Shown: one piece after another, positions 1 through 5,917 of the stretch
How positions within the stretch are numbered: position 1 is the stretch's first letter
How the letters are laid out: each line of letters starts with the position of its first letter
Origin: Actinomycetota bacterium
Lineage (GTDB): Bacteria > Actinomycetota > Actinomycetes > S36-B12 > UBA5976
NCBI GenBank assembly: GCA_009918865.1
Contig: RGCY01000054.1
Coordinates: 1 to 7,714, forward strand
Reading direction: 5' to 3'
DNA: 7,714 bases
Translations under genes and position numbers: made by a program
The notes under the pieces: model-generated
The model's database searches: none
What the model was told of the DNA's origin: nothing
What the model saw: the letters and a program-made list of their open reading frames with translations, nothing else

Positions 1-109
1 CCTGACGCTGCTTGTGGCGCGGGTTTTCGCAAATCACCATGACTCGTCCGTGACGACGAATCACCTTGCATTTGTCGCAGATCGGCTTGACGCTCGGCTG
101 GACCTTCAT
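1..109 (-). CDS. rpmJ: Ribosomal protein L36 (3' end off the window)
   Basis: Smallest protein of the 50S subunit; a zinc-bound peptide that packs against 23S rRNA. Thirty-six codons are visible, from ATG at 109-107 to the window edge. The product starts MKVQPSVKPICDKC and ends in the family-typical HKQRQ; only about one more residue (probably Gly) and the stop lie outside. The zinc ligands are all present: C11, C14, C27 and H32, so this is the zinc-binding (C+) form. A clear ribosome binding site GAGGAG sits 7 bases before the ATG. It lies 22 bases after infA, the usual infA-rpmJ pair, which normally leads on to rpsM-rpsK-rpsD-rpoA; that continuation is an expectation, not seen here. Confidence 0.95.
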   Translation of the reverse strand, partial: MKVQPSVKPICDKCKVIRRHGRVMVICENPRHKQRQ

Positions 110-131
110 GTCGTTGCTCCTCGTGCGATTC

Positions 132-353
132 TCACTTGTAGCGATACACAATGCGACCACGGGTGAGGTCGTACGGCGAAAGTTCCACGACGACGCGGTC
201 GTCGGGGAGAATGCGGATGTAGTGCATCCGCATTTTTCCGCTGATGTGCGCCAGCACCTTGTGACCGTTTTCCAGTTCCACTCGGAACATCGCGTTGGGC
301 AACGCTTCAATAATCGTGCCCTCGAGCTCGATCGCGCCGTCCTTCTTGGCCAT
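132..353 (-). CDS. infA: Translation initiation factor IF-1
   Basis: IF1 binds the A site of the 30S subunit during initiation and supports IF2 and IF3. The 73-residue product is full length and collinear with the family: MAKKDGAIELEGTI at the start, then the single S1-like OB fold with FRVELENGHKVLAHISGKMR (residues 23-42), and the ending RGRIVYRYK. It follows a 240-base non-coding stretch, so it probably opens a new transcription unit with rpmJ. Its ribosome binding site is weak: the best purine run (GGAACGAG) lies unusually far from the ATG, about 10 bases or more. No internal alternative start would keep the conserved N-terminus, so the start is secure. Confidence 0.97.
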   Translation of the reverse strand: MAKKDGAIELEGTIIEALPNAMFRVELENGHKVLAHISGKMRMHYIRILPDDRVVVELSPYDLTRGRIVYRYK

Positions 354-451
354 TCGGGTGTGGTCTCGTTCCGTTGTCTATGCGTACCGTGGCCTCGTGA
401 GTGCGTGACATGTGATGTCGTGAACTCGCGATGCCGGGGCGTGCGTGGTGC

Positions 452-470
452 GTGTCCCGGTTTGGGGCAC
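452..470 (-). promoter_or_regulatory. Possible hairpin in the infA leader
   Basis: On the minus strand, GTGCCCC and GGGACAC flank a 5-base AAACC loop and can pair with one C-A mismatch (3 + 3 base pairs). It would lie just downstream of the proposed -10 box, near the 5' end of the infA message. No U-run follows, so it is not a standard terminator. A stem this short can arise by chance. Confidence 0.22.
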
Positions 471-478
471 AAGGGGGA

Positions 479-508
479 AGTCTACGACCGAGCGGTGAAC
501 GCTGTGAC
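479..508 (-). promoter_or_regulatory. Candidate promoter for infA-rpmJ
   Basis: On the minus strand TAGACT (479-484) fits the actinobacterial housekeeping -10 pattern TANNNT. Eighteen bases upstream, GTCACA (503-508) matches four of six positions of TTGACA. It would start transcription roughly 120 bases before the infA ATG. It overlaps one arm of the gtgaca/tgtcac inverted repeat at 504-524, where a regulator could bind. A better -35 (TTGACA, at 546-551) exists further upstream but has no good -10 partner. This is a pattern match only. Confidence 0.25.
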
Positions 509-524
509 AGCGGGTCTGTGTCAC
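504..524. repeat. Inverted repeat overlapping the candidate -35 region
   Basis: Arms GTGACA (504-509) and TGTCAC (519-524) are perfect complements separated by 9 bases. The centre-to-centre spacing of 15 bases is too long for one helical turn but possible for a dimeric regulator. No known operator consensus is recognised. Confidence 0.25.
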
Positions 525-593
525 GGCACTGCGCCAAACCTCAGTGTCAACAGCGACACGCCGGATGCTCGACACGCAGGCGCGCGGCCTGAT

Positions 594-1436
594 TTACCGG
601 TGTTGGCCGGCCGGGCTTGCAACGCCCATTGCAGCAAATTGGGCGGCACCACCATCAGGTGCAGTGAGCACCCAGGGACCGTCATCGGTGATGGCGACTG
701 TGTGTTCCCAGTGACTTGCACGCGAACCATCGGCTGTGACAACGGTCCAGTCATCATCAAGGACTTCGGTGTCTGGGCTCCCCATTGTGACCATCGGTTC
801 AATCGCGAGCGCAAGCCCGGCTTGCAGACGCGGACCTTTACCTGCCGGACCGAAGTTTTCTACCGATGGCGGCAGATGCATCTGCGTCCCAATGCCGTGA
901 CCTGTGTAGTCCTCCAAAATTCCATAGGGATGTGGCGCTGAACGCACGACCCGTTCCACTGCAGCGCCGATGTCGCCCAGGTGGCCGCCGGCTTGTGCCG
1001 CGGCAAGTCCGGCCCACAACGCGGTGCGGGTGACATTACTTAGTTCGGCGTCTGCGGCTGATGCATCTCCTGCAAACGCTGTGAGGGCAGCATCTCCGTG
1101 CCAGCCTTGGCCGCGGCTGTCAGTGACGATGGCACCAAAATCGATGCTGACGATGTCGCCTTCCTGCAAGATGCGTGAGCCAGGGATGCCATGCACAACT
1201 TCGTCATTAACGCTGACACACACCACGGCGGGGTAACCGTGATAGCCAAGAAATGAAGGTTGTGCGTCGTGCGCACGCAACACTGACGCAGCAATCTCAT
1301 CAAGATGTGCGGTTGTGATTCCTGGTTCAACGGCTGCAGCCATCTTCGCCAGTGCATCCGCCACCACCAAACCTGCACGTCGCATTACGAGCAGTTGCTC
1401 TGGTGTCTTGATTTCCAACTTGCGAGCGCTACGCAT
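594..1436 (-). CDS. map: Type I methionine aminopeptidase
   Basis: Removes the N-terminal methionine from new proteins as they leave the ribosome. The 280-residue product has the full pita-bread peptidase fold. All five metal ligands are in place: D99 (in SIDFG), D115 (HGDAA), H180 (GHGIG), E213 (AIEPM) and E244 (HWEHT); the substrate-site histidine is H82 (VHGIP). The N-terminus KLEIKTPEQLLVMRRAG is typical of actinobacterial MAPs without a zinc-finger or SH3-binding extension. The last 20 residues form a small Ala/Gly-rich tail that looks dispensable. It begins 33 bases after adk, the common secY-adk-map order. No clear ribosome binding site precedes the ATG; the nearest bases are GAGTTAGATC. 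Confidence 0.96.
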   Translation of the reverse strand: MRSARKLEIKTPEQLLVMRRAGLVVADALAKMAAAVEPGITTAHLDEIAASVLRAHDAQPSFLGYHGYPAVVCVSVNDEVVHGIPGSRILQEGDIVSIDFGAIVTDSRGQGWHGDAALTAFAGDASAADAELSNVTRTALWAGLAAAQAGGHLGDIGAAVERVVRSAPHPYGILEDYTGHGIGTQMHLPPSVENFGPAGKGPRLQAGLALAIEPMVTMGSPDTEVLDDDWTVVTADGSRASHWEHTVAITDDGPWVLTAPDGGAAQFAAMGVASPAGQHR

Positions 1437-1469
1437 GATCTAACTCGGCAATTCAAACAGGGTGCGCAA

Positions 1470-2033
1470 TTAGTTCGCGAGTGCGTTCACGAGCCGAGCG
1501 GTCACGTCGTCCACATCTCCAAGGCCATCGATGGGAGTCAAAATCCCACGGTCGGCATACAACTCAATCAACGGCGCTGTTGATTCGGTGTAGACCTCAA
1601 GCCGACGACGAATCACATCTGGTGTGTCATCGGAGCGGCCTTGTTGCGCGGCACGCTTGGACAATCGCTCAACCAATTCATCGGTGTTCGCGGTGATTTC
1701 GATGACGGCGTCAAGTTGCACTCCGGCATCAGCAAGCATGGAATCAAGTTCAAGGACTTGCGCAACCGTGCGTGGGTAGCCATCAAGAATGAAACCGGCA
1801 ACGGCGTCGTCCCAGGTCAGCCGATCGCGCACCATCTCGTTGGTGACGTCATCCGGGACGTACTCCCCCTTGTCCATGAAGGATTTCGCCTTCACTCCTA
1901 GAGGAGTTGCTTGTGACACATTCGCACGAAAGATGTCGCCAGTCGAAATGTGGACGATGCCGAAGCGTTGTGCCAATAGCGCCGCCTGGGTCCCCTTGCC
2001 TGCGCCGGGAGGACCCATGAAGAGAACGCGCAT
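1470..2033 (-). CDS. adk: Adenylate kinase, short-LID form
   Basis: Catalyses ATP + AMP = 2 ADP in the cytoplasm. The 187-residue product shows the P-loop GPPGAGKGT (residues 7-15, catalytic K13), the AMP-binding segment HISTGDIFR (28-36, with R36), and DGYPRT (84-89, R88). The LID is the short type: residues 132-144 contain GRSDDTPDVIRRR in place of the roughly 30-residue zinc or His/Ser LID, which explains the length (E. coli about 214 residues, mycobacteria about 181). Start ATG overlaps the secY stop as TAATG, implying coupled translation; a GAGGGG run lies about 11 bases upstream inside secY. Confidence 0.97.
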   Translation of the reverse strand: MRVLFMGPPGAGKGTQAALLAQRFGIVHISTGDIFRANVSQATPLGVKAKSFMDKGEYVPDDVTNEMVRDRLTWDDAVAGFILDGYPRTVAQVLELDSMLADAGVQLDAVIEITANTDELVERLSKRAAQQGRSDDTPDVIRRRLEVYTESTAPLIELYADRGILTPIDGLGDVDDVTARLVNALAN

Positions 2034-3325
2034 TAGCGCCAGATCCCCTCATAGTTGCGTTGCTGCAACTGGCTCTCGATTTGCTTAACGGTGTCAAGAC
2101 CCACACCCACCATGATGAGAAGGCTGGTGCCACCGAACAGGAATCGACCGCCAACTCCCAGCGCCGCAAAAGCGATGTAAGGGATTGTGGCAATAAATGC
2201 GAGGTAAACCGAGCCCGGCAAAGTGATGCGGCTAATCACATACTGCAAATATTCCTCGGTCGGCTTTCCAGCACGAATGCCCGGGATAAACCCACCGTAC
2301 TTCTTCATCTCATCAGCGTTGTCCTTCGGGTTGAAGGTGATGCTGATGTAGAAGTATGTGAAGAAGATGATGAGAACAAAGTTGAACAGTAGATAAGCAG
2401 CAGCGCCAGGGGCGAAGTAACGAACAACCCACTGCGCCCAGCCGGCTTGTGAGCCGCTTAAGCGCACCACAAGGTCAGGGATGTAAAGCAGCGAAGATGC
2501 GAAGATGACCGGGATAACACCGGCCATGTTGACCTTCAATGGGATGTAAGTCGACGTGCCGCCATACATGCGACGACCCACCATGCGCTTTGCGTACTGA
2601 ACTGGAATGCGTCGTTGGGCTTGTTCAACAAAGACCACGAGTGCAATCGTGACTAATCCAACGAGCAACACAAAGCCGAAAGTGAACTTGCCATCCACAC
2701 GCCAGATGTTGGAGAGCTGACCGGGGTAGGACGCAACGATGGATGTGAAAATCAACAACGACATGCCGTTACCAACGCCACGGTCGGTGATGAGTTCAGC
2801 AAACCACATGATGCAGGCCGTGCCAGCAACCATCACCAACAACATGGTGACGAGAACCATGATGGACTCATTCGGGAGCACATCTTCTTGGCAGCCCTGG
2901 AACAGACGACCGGGGGTGCGAGCCAGGGCAATGATGCCTACTGACTGCAAAATGGCGAGACCGATGGTGAGATAACGCGTGTATTGCGTCATCGTCTTCT
3001 GCCCGGCTCCGCCTTCCTTTTTCAGTGCTTCAAGCCGCGGAATCACAACCGTCAACAACTGAATGATGATGCTGGCGGTGATGTAAGGCATGATGCCGAG
3101 TGCAAACACACTCAACTGCAGCAATGCGCCACCGCTGAAGAGGTTGATCAGGCCATAAATTGGGCTGTCAGCAGTTTGCTCGATACATTTCTGCACCGAT
3201 GGGTAACTCACACCGGGGGTTGGCAGCAGCGAGCCGAAACGGAACAGGCCGATCATGCCGAGTGTGAACAGCAGCTTCTTGCGCAAGTCCGGCGTCTTAA
3301 ACGCCGCGCCAAGTGCCTTCAGCAT
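2033..3325 (-). CDS. secY: Preprotein translocase subunit SecY
   Basis: Forms the protein-conducting channel of the Sec translocon with SecE and SecG in the cytoplasmic membrane. The 430-residue product has about ten hydrophobic segments, the plug and TM2 region YGLINLFSGGALLQLSVFALGIMPYI split over residues 57-82, the cytoplasmic C4 loop QRRIPVQYAKR (237-247), and the C5 loop PGIRAG with the conserved R351 that contacts SecA and the ribosome. I chose ATG at 3325-3323: the site GGAGGT lies 5 bases before it, whereas the TTG at 3331 would touch that site. Two cysteines (C47, C145) fall in extracytoplasmic loops. It is 38 bases after rplO and overlaps adk by one base. Confidence 0.97.
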   Translation of the reverse strand: MLKALGAAFKTPDLRKKLLFTLGMIGLFRFGSLLPTPGVSYPSVQKCIEQTADSPIYGLINLFSGGALLQLSVFALGIMPYITASIIIQLLTVVIPRLEALKKEGGAGQKTMTQYTRYLTIGLAILQSVGIIALARTPGRLFQGCQEDVLPNESIMVLVTMLLVMVAGTACIMWFAELITDRGVGNGMSLLIFTSIVASYPGQLSNIWRVDGKFTFGFVLLVGLVTIALVVFVEQAQRRIPVQYAKRMVGRRMYGGTSTYIPLKVNMAGVIPVIFASSLLYIPDLVVRLSGSQAGWAQWVVRYFAPGAAAYLLFNFVLIIFFTYFYISITFNPKDNADEMKKYGGFIPGIRAGKPTEEYLQYVISRITLPGSVYLAFIATIPYIAFAALGVGGRFLFGGTSLLIMVGVGLDTVKQIESQLQQRNYEGIWR

Positions 3326-3346
3326 GGTCAACCTCCGAGTCGTTGT

Positions 3347-3362
3347 GGTCTGAACTCAGACC
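3347..3362 (-). promoter_or_regulatory. Perfect hairpin between rplO and secY
   Basis: On the minus strand GGTCTG and CAGACC form a perfect 6-bp stem with a 4-base AGTT loop, beginning two bases after the rplO stop codon. The sequence that follows (ACAACG) has no U-run, so it is not a classic Rho-independent terminator. It leaves the secY binding site (GGAGGT, 3331-3336) unpaired. Possible roles are protecting the 3' end of a processed ribosomal-protein message or a pause point that lowers secY relative to the ribosomal genes. The pairing is seen; the role is inferred. Confidence 0.45.
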
Positions 3363-3363
3363 G

Positions 3364-3804
3364 TCACAGCGCGTTCGCGGAACCGCCGGCAGCGGTGATT
3401 TTCGCGACTGCACTCTCCGAGAACTTGTCAGCAGTCACGTTCAGAGCAACAGCGATGTCGCCCTGACCAAGCACCTTCACTGGCTGGCCCTTGCGCACTG
3501 CGCCAGCGGCCACCAACGCGGCAACATCCACACGCGCACCAGCCGGGAAAAGCTTGGCAAGTGTTGCGACGTTGACAACCTGGTATTCCGTGCGGAAAGG
3601 GTTCTTGAAGCCCTTGAGTTTCGGCGTACGCATGTGCAGTGGCATCTGACCACCTTCAAAGCGTGCCGGAACCTGGTAGCGAGCCTTCGTTCCCTTGGTA
3701 CCGCGACCGGAGGTCTTTCCCTTTGAACCTTCACCACGACCCACACGGGTCTTAGCGGTCTTGGCTCCCGGCGCTGGGCGCAGGTGATGCACCTTGAGCG
3801 TCAT
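3364..3804 (-). CDS. rplO: Ribosomal protein L15
   Basis: Late-assembling 50S protein with a long glycine-rich N-terminal extension that threads into 23S rRNA. The 146-residue product shows the typical MTLKVHHLRPAPGAK start, then the Gly/Lys/Arg-rich segment RVGRGEGSKGKTSGRG (about 20-36) and the globular C-terminal half with the PVKVLGQGDI motif. An upstream start 18 codons earlier is open but adds residues foreign to the family; ATG at 3804-3802 is preceded by GAGGAGG 9 bases upstream, inside the end of rpmD. Only one base separates it from the rpmD stop (TGACATG), so the two are likely translated in tandem. Confidence 0.96.
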   Translation of the reverse strand: MTLKVHHLRPAPGAKTAKTRVGRGEGSKGKTSGRGTKGTKARYQVPARFEGGQMPLHMRTPKLKGFKNPFRTEYQVVNVATLAKLFPAGARVDVAALVAAGAVRKGQPVKVLGQGDIAVALNVTADKFSESAVAKITAAGGSANAL

Positions 3805-3805
3805 G

Positions 3806-3988
3806 TCAGTCAACCTCCTCAAGCTGAACCAGGTGAGACACGGTGTTGACCATGCCACGAATCTCCGGACGGTCTTCCTTCACGACGACATCGCCGATGC
3901 GCTTCAGACCGAGGCTGCGCATAGTCTCACGCTGCCGTGGGCTACCGCCGATTGTTGACTTCTTTTGCGTGACCTTTAAACGTGGCAT
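3806..3988 (-). CDS. rpmD: Ribosomal protein L30
   Basis: Small 50S protein. The 60-residue product has the bacterial L30 pattern: MPRLKVTQKKSTIGGSPRQR, then RSLGLKRIGDVVV (24-36) and RGMVNTVSHLVQ (44-55). Its ATG overlaps the final TGA of the rpsE frame (TGATG), and GGAGGT lies 9 bases upstream inside rpsE, so it has its own binding site as well as possible coupling. Because rpsE carries a premature stop about 350 bases earlier, ribosomes terminating there would not reach this overlap; the independent binding site would then matter for L30 output. Confidence 0.95.
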   Translation of the reverse strand: MPRLKVTQKKSTIGGSPRQRETMRSLGLKRIGDVVVKEDRPEIRGMVNTVSHLVQLEEVD

Positions 3989-4551
3989 CAGGCGTGCACC
4001 TCCGCAGCCTTGGCGCGCAGCAGCGCGGCAGGTGCCACATCTTCGAGAGCCTTACCGCGGCGAGCGGCCACCGCTTCCGGGCTCTCAAGGTTGCGCAGTG
4101 CTGCAACTGTGGCGTGAACAATGTTGATGGCGTTATCCGAGCCGAGAGACTTGGAAAGCACGTCATGGATGCCAGCGCACTCGAGCACCGCACGCACCGG
4201 ACCACCGGCGATAACACCGGTACCAGGAGCGGCCGGACGCAGCATGACCACACCTGCTGCGGCTTCACCCGTCACCGGGTGCGGAATGGTGCCTTGGATG
4301 CGTGGCACGCGGAAGAAACTCTTGCGCGCTTCTTCGGTTGCCTATCCGACACCGACCATGCCATTGCCATCGCCTACGACTACGAGGGCCGTGAACGAGA
4401 AGCGACGTCCACCCTTGACCACCTTGGCAACGCGGTTAATGGTGACCACGCGCTCGATGAAAGGACTCTTCTCCGGCGCGGCGCCACGACCGCCATCACG
4501 GCGATCCCGACGGTCGCGTCCGCCCTCTGAGCGGCCGGCTGTTTGAGTCAT
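3988..4551 (-). pseudogene. rpsE: Ribosomal protein S5, frame broken by TAG and a 12-codon loss
   Basis: S5 is an essential 30S protein that helps set decoding accuracy, mRNA entry and spectinomycin sensitivity. Both halves are excellent S5. Codons 1-69 (4551-4345) give an Arg-rich N-terminal tail, the RVAKVVKGGRRFSF loop and VVGDGNGMVGVG. Then TAG occurs at 4344-4342. From 4341 the same frame resumes with ATEEARKSFFRVPRIQGTIP and runs through GTGVIAGGPVRAVLEC and SLGSDNAINIVHATV to a normal TGA. Relative to the family, 13 conserved residues (Y-G-K-A-K-E-V-P-A-A-I-x-K) are replaced by the stop, removing the loop and first half of the helix of the N-terminal dsRBD-like domain. ATG is preceded by GAGGA, 6 bases away. 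A GTG at 4308 could start the C-terminal part but has no good binding site. Sequence error is quite possible. Confidence 0.9.
4342..4344 (-). other. In-frame TAG at the S5 deletion junction
   Basis: On the minus strand the junction reads GTCGGATAGGCAACCGAAG. The family expects GGA, then a tyrosine codon (TAC/TAT), eleven more codons, then a lysine codon before GCA ACC. Joining the first two bases of the tyrosine codon to the last base of a lysine AAG codon would give exactly TAG with a 36-base deletion and no frameshift. This reconstruction is inferred from family alignment by eye, not from a comparison sequence. Confidence 0.8.
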
Positions 4552-4586
4552 GTGAGTTCCTCTTCCTTCGTGTTCCGTGGTGGCCG

Positions 4587-4967
4587 TCAGAACGACAGCC
4601 CGCCCTCACGGGCACCATCAGCGAGAGCCGCAATGCGACCGGCGTACCTGTTGCCACCGCGGTCGAAGACCACGGAGGTGATGCCGGCACTTGCTGCACG
4701 GCTTCCAATCAACGAACCAACTGCACGAGCCTGACTGGTCTTATCGCCACCGGCTTTGCGGATGTCCGCTTCCATCGTGGATGCACTGACCAGCGTGGTG
4801 CCGGCACTGTCATCAACAACCTGCACGAACACGTGACGAGTTGAGCGAGTCACGACCAAGCGCGGACGCGCTGTCGTGCCAGTGATCTTCTTGCGAACGC
4901 GGCTGTGACGACGCGAACGAGCAACCGCCTTTGCGTTGCCCGAACCAAGTTTGGCGACGATGCTCAT
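4587..4967 (-). CDS. rplR: Ribosomal protein L18
   Basis: Binds 5S rRNA together with L5 (also in this window) in the central protuberance of the 50S subunit. The 126-residue product has a basic N-terminal tail (RSRRHSRVRKKITGT, about 17-31), then RPRLVVTRSTRHVFVQVVDD (34-53) and the conserved end FDRGGNRYAGRIAALADGAREGGLSF. The ATG overlaps the rplF stop as TAATG. Only a weak purine run (AAGAAG) lies just upstream, so translation probably depends on ribosomes arriving from rplF. It is 35 bases ahead of rpsE. Confidence 0.96.
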   Translation of the reverse strand: MSIVAKLGSGNAKAVARSRRHSRVRKKITGTTARPRLVVTRSTRHVFVQVVDDSAGTTLVSASTMEADIRKAGGDKTSQARAVGSLIGSRAASAGITSVVFDRGGNRYAGRIAALADGAREGGLSF

Positions 4968-5506
4968 TACTTCTTACCAGCCTTTCCAGCCTTGCGGCGG
5001 ATGACCTCATCGGAGTAGCGCAAACCCTTGCCCTTGTAGGGGTCTGGCTTGCGCAGCTTGCGCAGGTTCGCAGCAACCTCACCAACAAGTTGCTTGTCGA
5101 TGCCGCTGACGTGGAACTGCGTCGGAGACTCAACTGCGAATGTGATGCCCGCAGGTGCCTCAATGACAATGGGGTGCGAGTAGCCGAGTGAGAATTCCAG
5201 ACCCTGACCCTTAGCAGCCACACGGTAACCAGTACCTGTGATGAGCAGCGTCTTGCTGTAGCCCTGTGTCACACCAAGAACCATGTTGGCAATCAAGGTG
5301 CGAGTCAGACCGTGAAGACTGCGTGAAGCGCGCTCATCATCCGGGCGGCTCACCGTGACGGTGCCATCTGCTTGCTCAACTGTGATGGGTGAGGCGACGG
5401 TGTGGCTCAATTCGCCCTTTGGGCCTTTGACAGTGACAGTTGCACCATCAATGGTGACGGTGACACCAGAGGGAACCGCGATAGGGGCACGACCAATACG
5501 TGACAT
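4967..5506 (-). CDS. rplF: Ribosomal protein L6
   Basis: 50S protein near the GTPase-associated centre and sarcin-ricin loop. The 179-residue product is full length with the two repeated L6 domains: MSRIGRAPIAVPSGVTV at the start, LHGLTRTLIANMVLGVTQGY (64-83) at the end of the first, and the family signature KPDPYKGKGLRYSDEVIRRKAGKAGKK at the C-terminus. A strong site AAGGAG lies 8 bases before the ATG and directly abuts the TAA of rpsH. Gap to rpsH is 12 bases; it overlaps rplR by one base. Confidence 0.97.
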   Translation of the reverse strand: MSRIGRAPIAVPSGVTVTIDGATVTVKGPKGELSHTVASPITVEQADGTVTVSRPDDERASRSLHGLTRTLIANMVLGVTQGYSKTLLITGTGYRVAAKGQGLEFSLGYSHPIVIEAPAGITFAVESPTQFHVSGIDKQLVGEVAANLRKLRKPDPYKGKGLRYSDEVIRRKAGKAGKK

Positions 5507-5518
5507 GGCAATCGCTCC

Positions 5519-5917
5519 TTACCAGACGTAGGCGAGGACTTCCCCACCTACGCCTTTCTTTGCGCACTCACGGTCAGTCATCAAACCGGAAGAAGTGGAA
5601 ATGATGGCAACGCCAAGCCCACCGAGAACCTTCGGCAGATTGGTGCTCTTGGCATACACACGCAAACCTGGCTTGGACACGCGCTTGACCCCTGCGATGG
5701 AACGTTCACGGTTTGGTCCGTACTTGAATGTGATGGTCAGAGTCCTGCCAACCGTGTCGTCGCTGGTGTCGAAGGACGCGATGTAACCCTCGCGCTTGAG
5801 GATCTCTGCGACCCCCACCTTGATGTTCGAGTGGGGCATGGTCACGACTTCGTGGAATGCACGGTTTGCATTCCGAATGCGCGTGAGCATGTCCGCAATC
5901 GGGTCGGTCATCGTCAT
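5519..5917 (-). CDS. rpsH: Ribosomal protein S8
   Basis: Primary 16S rRNA-binding protein of the 30S central domain. The 132-residue product matches the actinobacterial form from MTMTDPIADMLTRIRNANR to GVGGEVLAYVW, with the C-terminal RNA-binding motif STSSGLMTDRECAKKGVGGE. A second ATG lies two codons in (5911-5909); the first is preferred because the MTMTD start is usual in the phylum. The binding site is poor: AAAGG lies 10 bases upstream, with a small GGCC/GGCC stem between it and the ATG. In E. coli S8 represses its own operon by binding the rplE message; nothing here proves this for actinobacteria. Confidence 0.97.
   Translation of the reverse strand: MTMTDPIADMLTRIRNANRAFHEVVTMPHSNIKVGVAEILKREGYIASFDTSDDTVGRTLTITFKYGPNRERSIAGVKRVSKPGLRVYAKSTNLPKVLGGLGVAIISTSSGLMTDRECAKKGVGGEVLAYVW

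Larger units (their letters stand above)
354..593 (-). other. map-infA intergenic region (infA leader)
   Basis: This is the only long non-coding stretch in the window (240 bases). Open frames crossing it show no recognisable protein. Visible elements on + coordinates: an 8-base direct repeat cgacacgc at 554-561 and 570-577 (period 16); a small inverted repeat gtgtc/gacac at 544-548 and 555-559; an inverted repeat gtgaca/tgtcac at 504-509 and 519-524; a possible -10 box at 479-484; and a possible hairpin at 452-470. I see no stem followed by a U-run, so no convincing intrinsic terminator after map. The most likely role is the promoter and 5' leader of infA-rpmJ; this is inference from position. 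Confidence 0.6.

Noticed and set aside
378..575. A 65-codon minus-strand frame (and an overlapping 76-codon one) in the map-infA gap
   Set aside because: No clear binding site, composition unlike the neighbouring proteins, and no family resemblance; the overlapping frames look like chance.
540..593. Intrinsic terminator after map
   Set aside because: The stems found (AGGC/GCCT and GTGTC/GACAC) are only 4-5 bp and no U-run follows.
66..941. A 291-codon open frame on the plus strand across infA, the spacer and map
   Set aside because: It is antisense to infA and map, which are certain genes; its translation has no recognisable domain and no good ribosome binding site. Long antisense frames are common opposite moderately GC-rich genes.
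3364..3858. Longer L15 start 18 codons upstream
   Set aside because: The extra residues are unrelated to L15 and overlap rpmD in another frame; the ATG at 3804 has a good binding site and the standard N-terminus.
4306..4344. Programmed frameshift in rpsE
   Set aside because: The two halves are in the same frame, so a ribosomal frameshift would not restore S5.
4342..4344. TAG reassigned to an amino acid
   Set aside because: No other gene in the window has an internal TAG, and 12 conserved codons would still be missing.
3982..4530. A 182-codon plus-strand frame opposite rpsE
   Set aside because: It covers the damaged gene and might seem to explain the region, but the minus-strand sequence is clearly S5 on both sides of the TAG, and the plus-strand product has no recognisable features.
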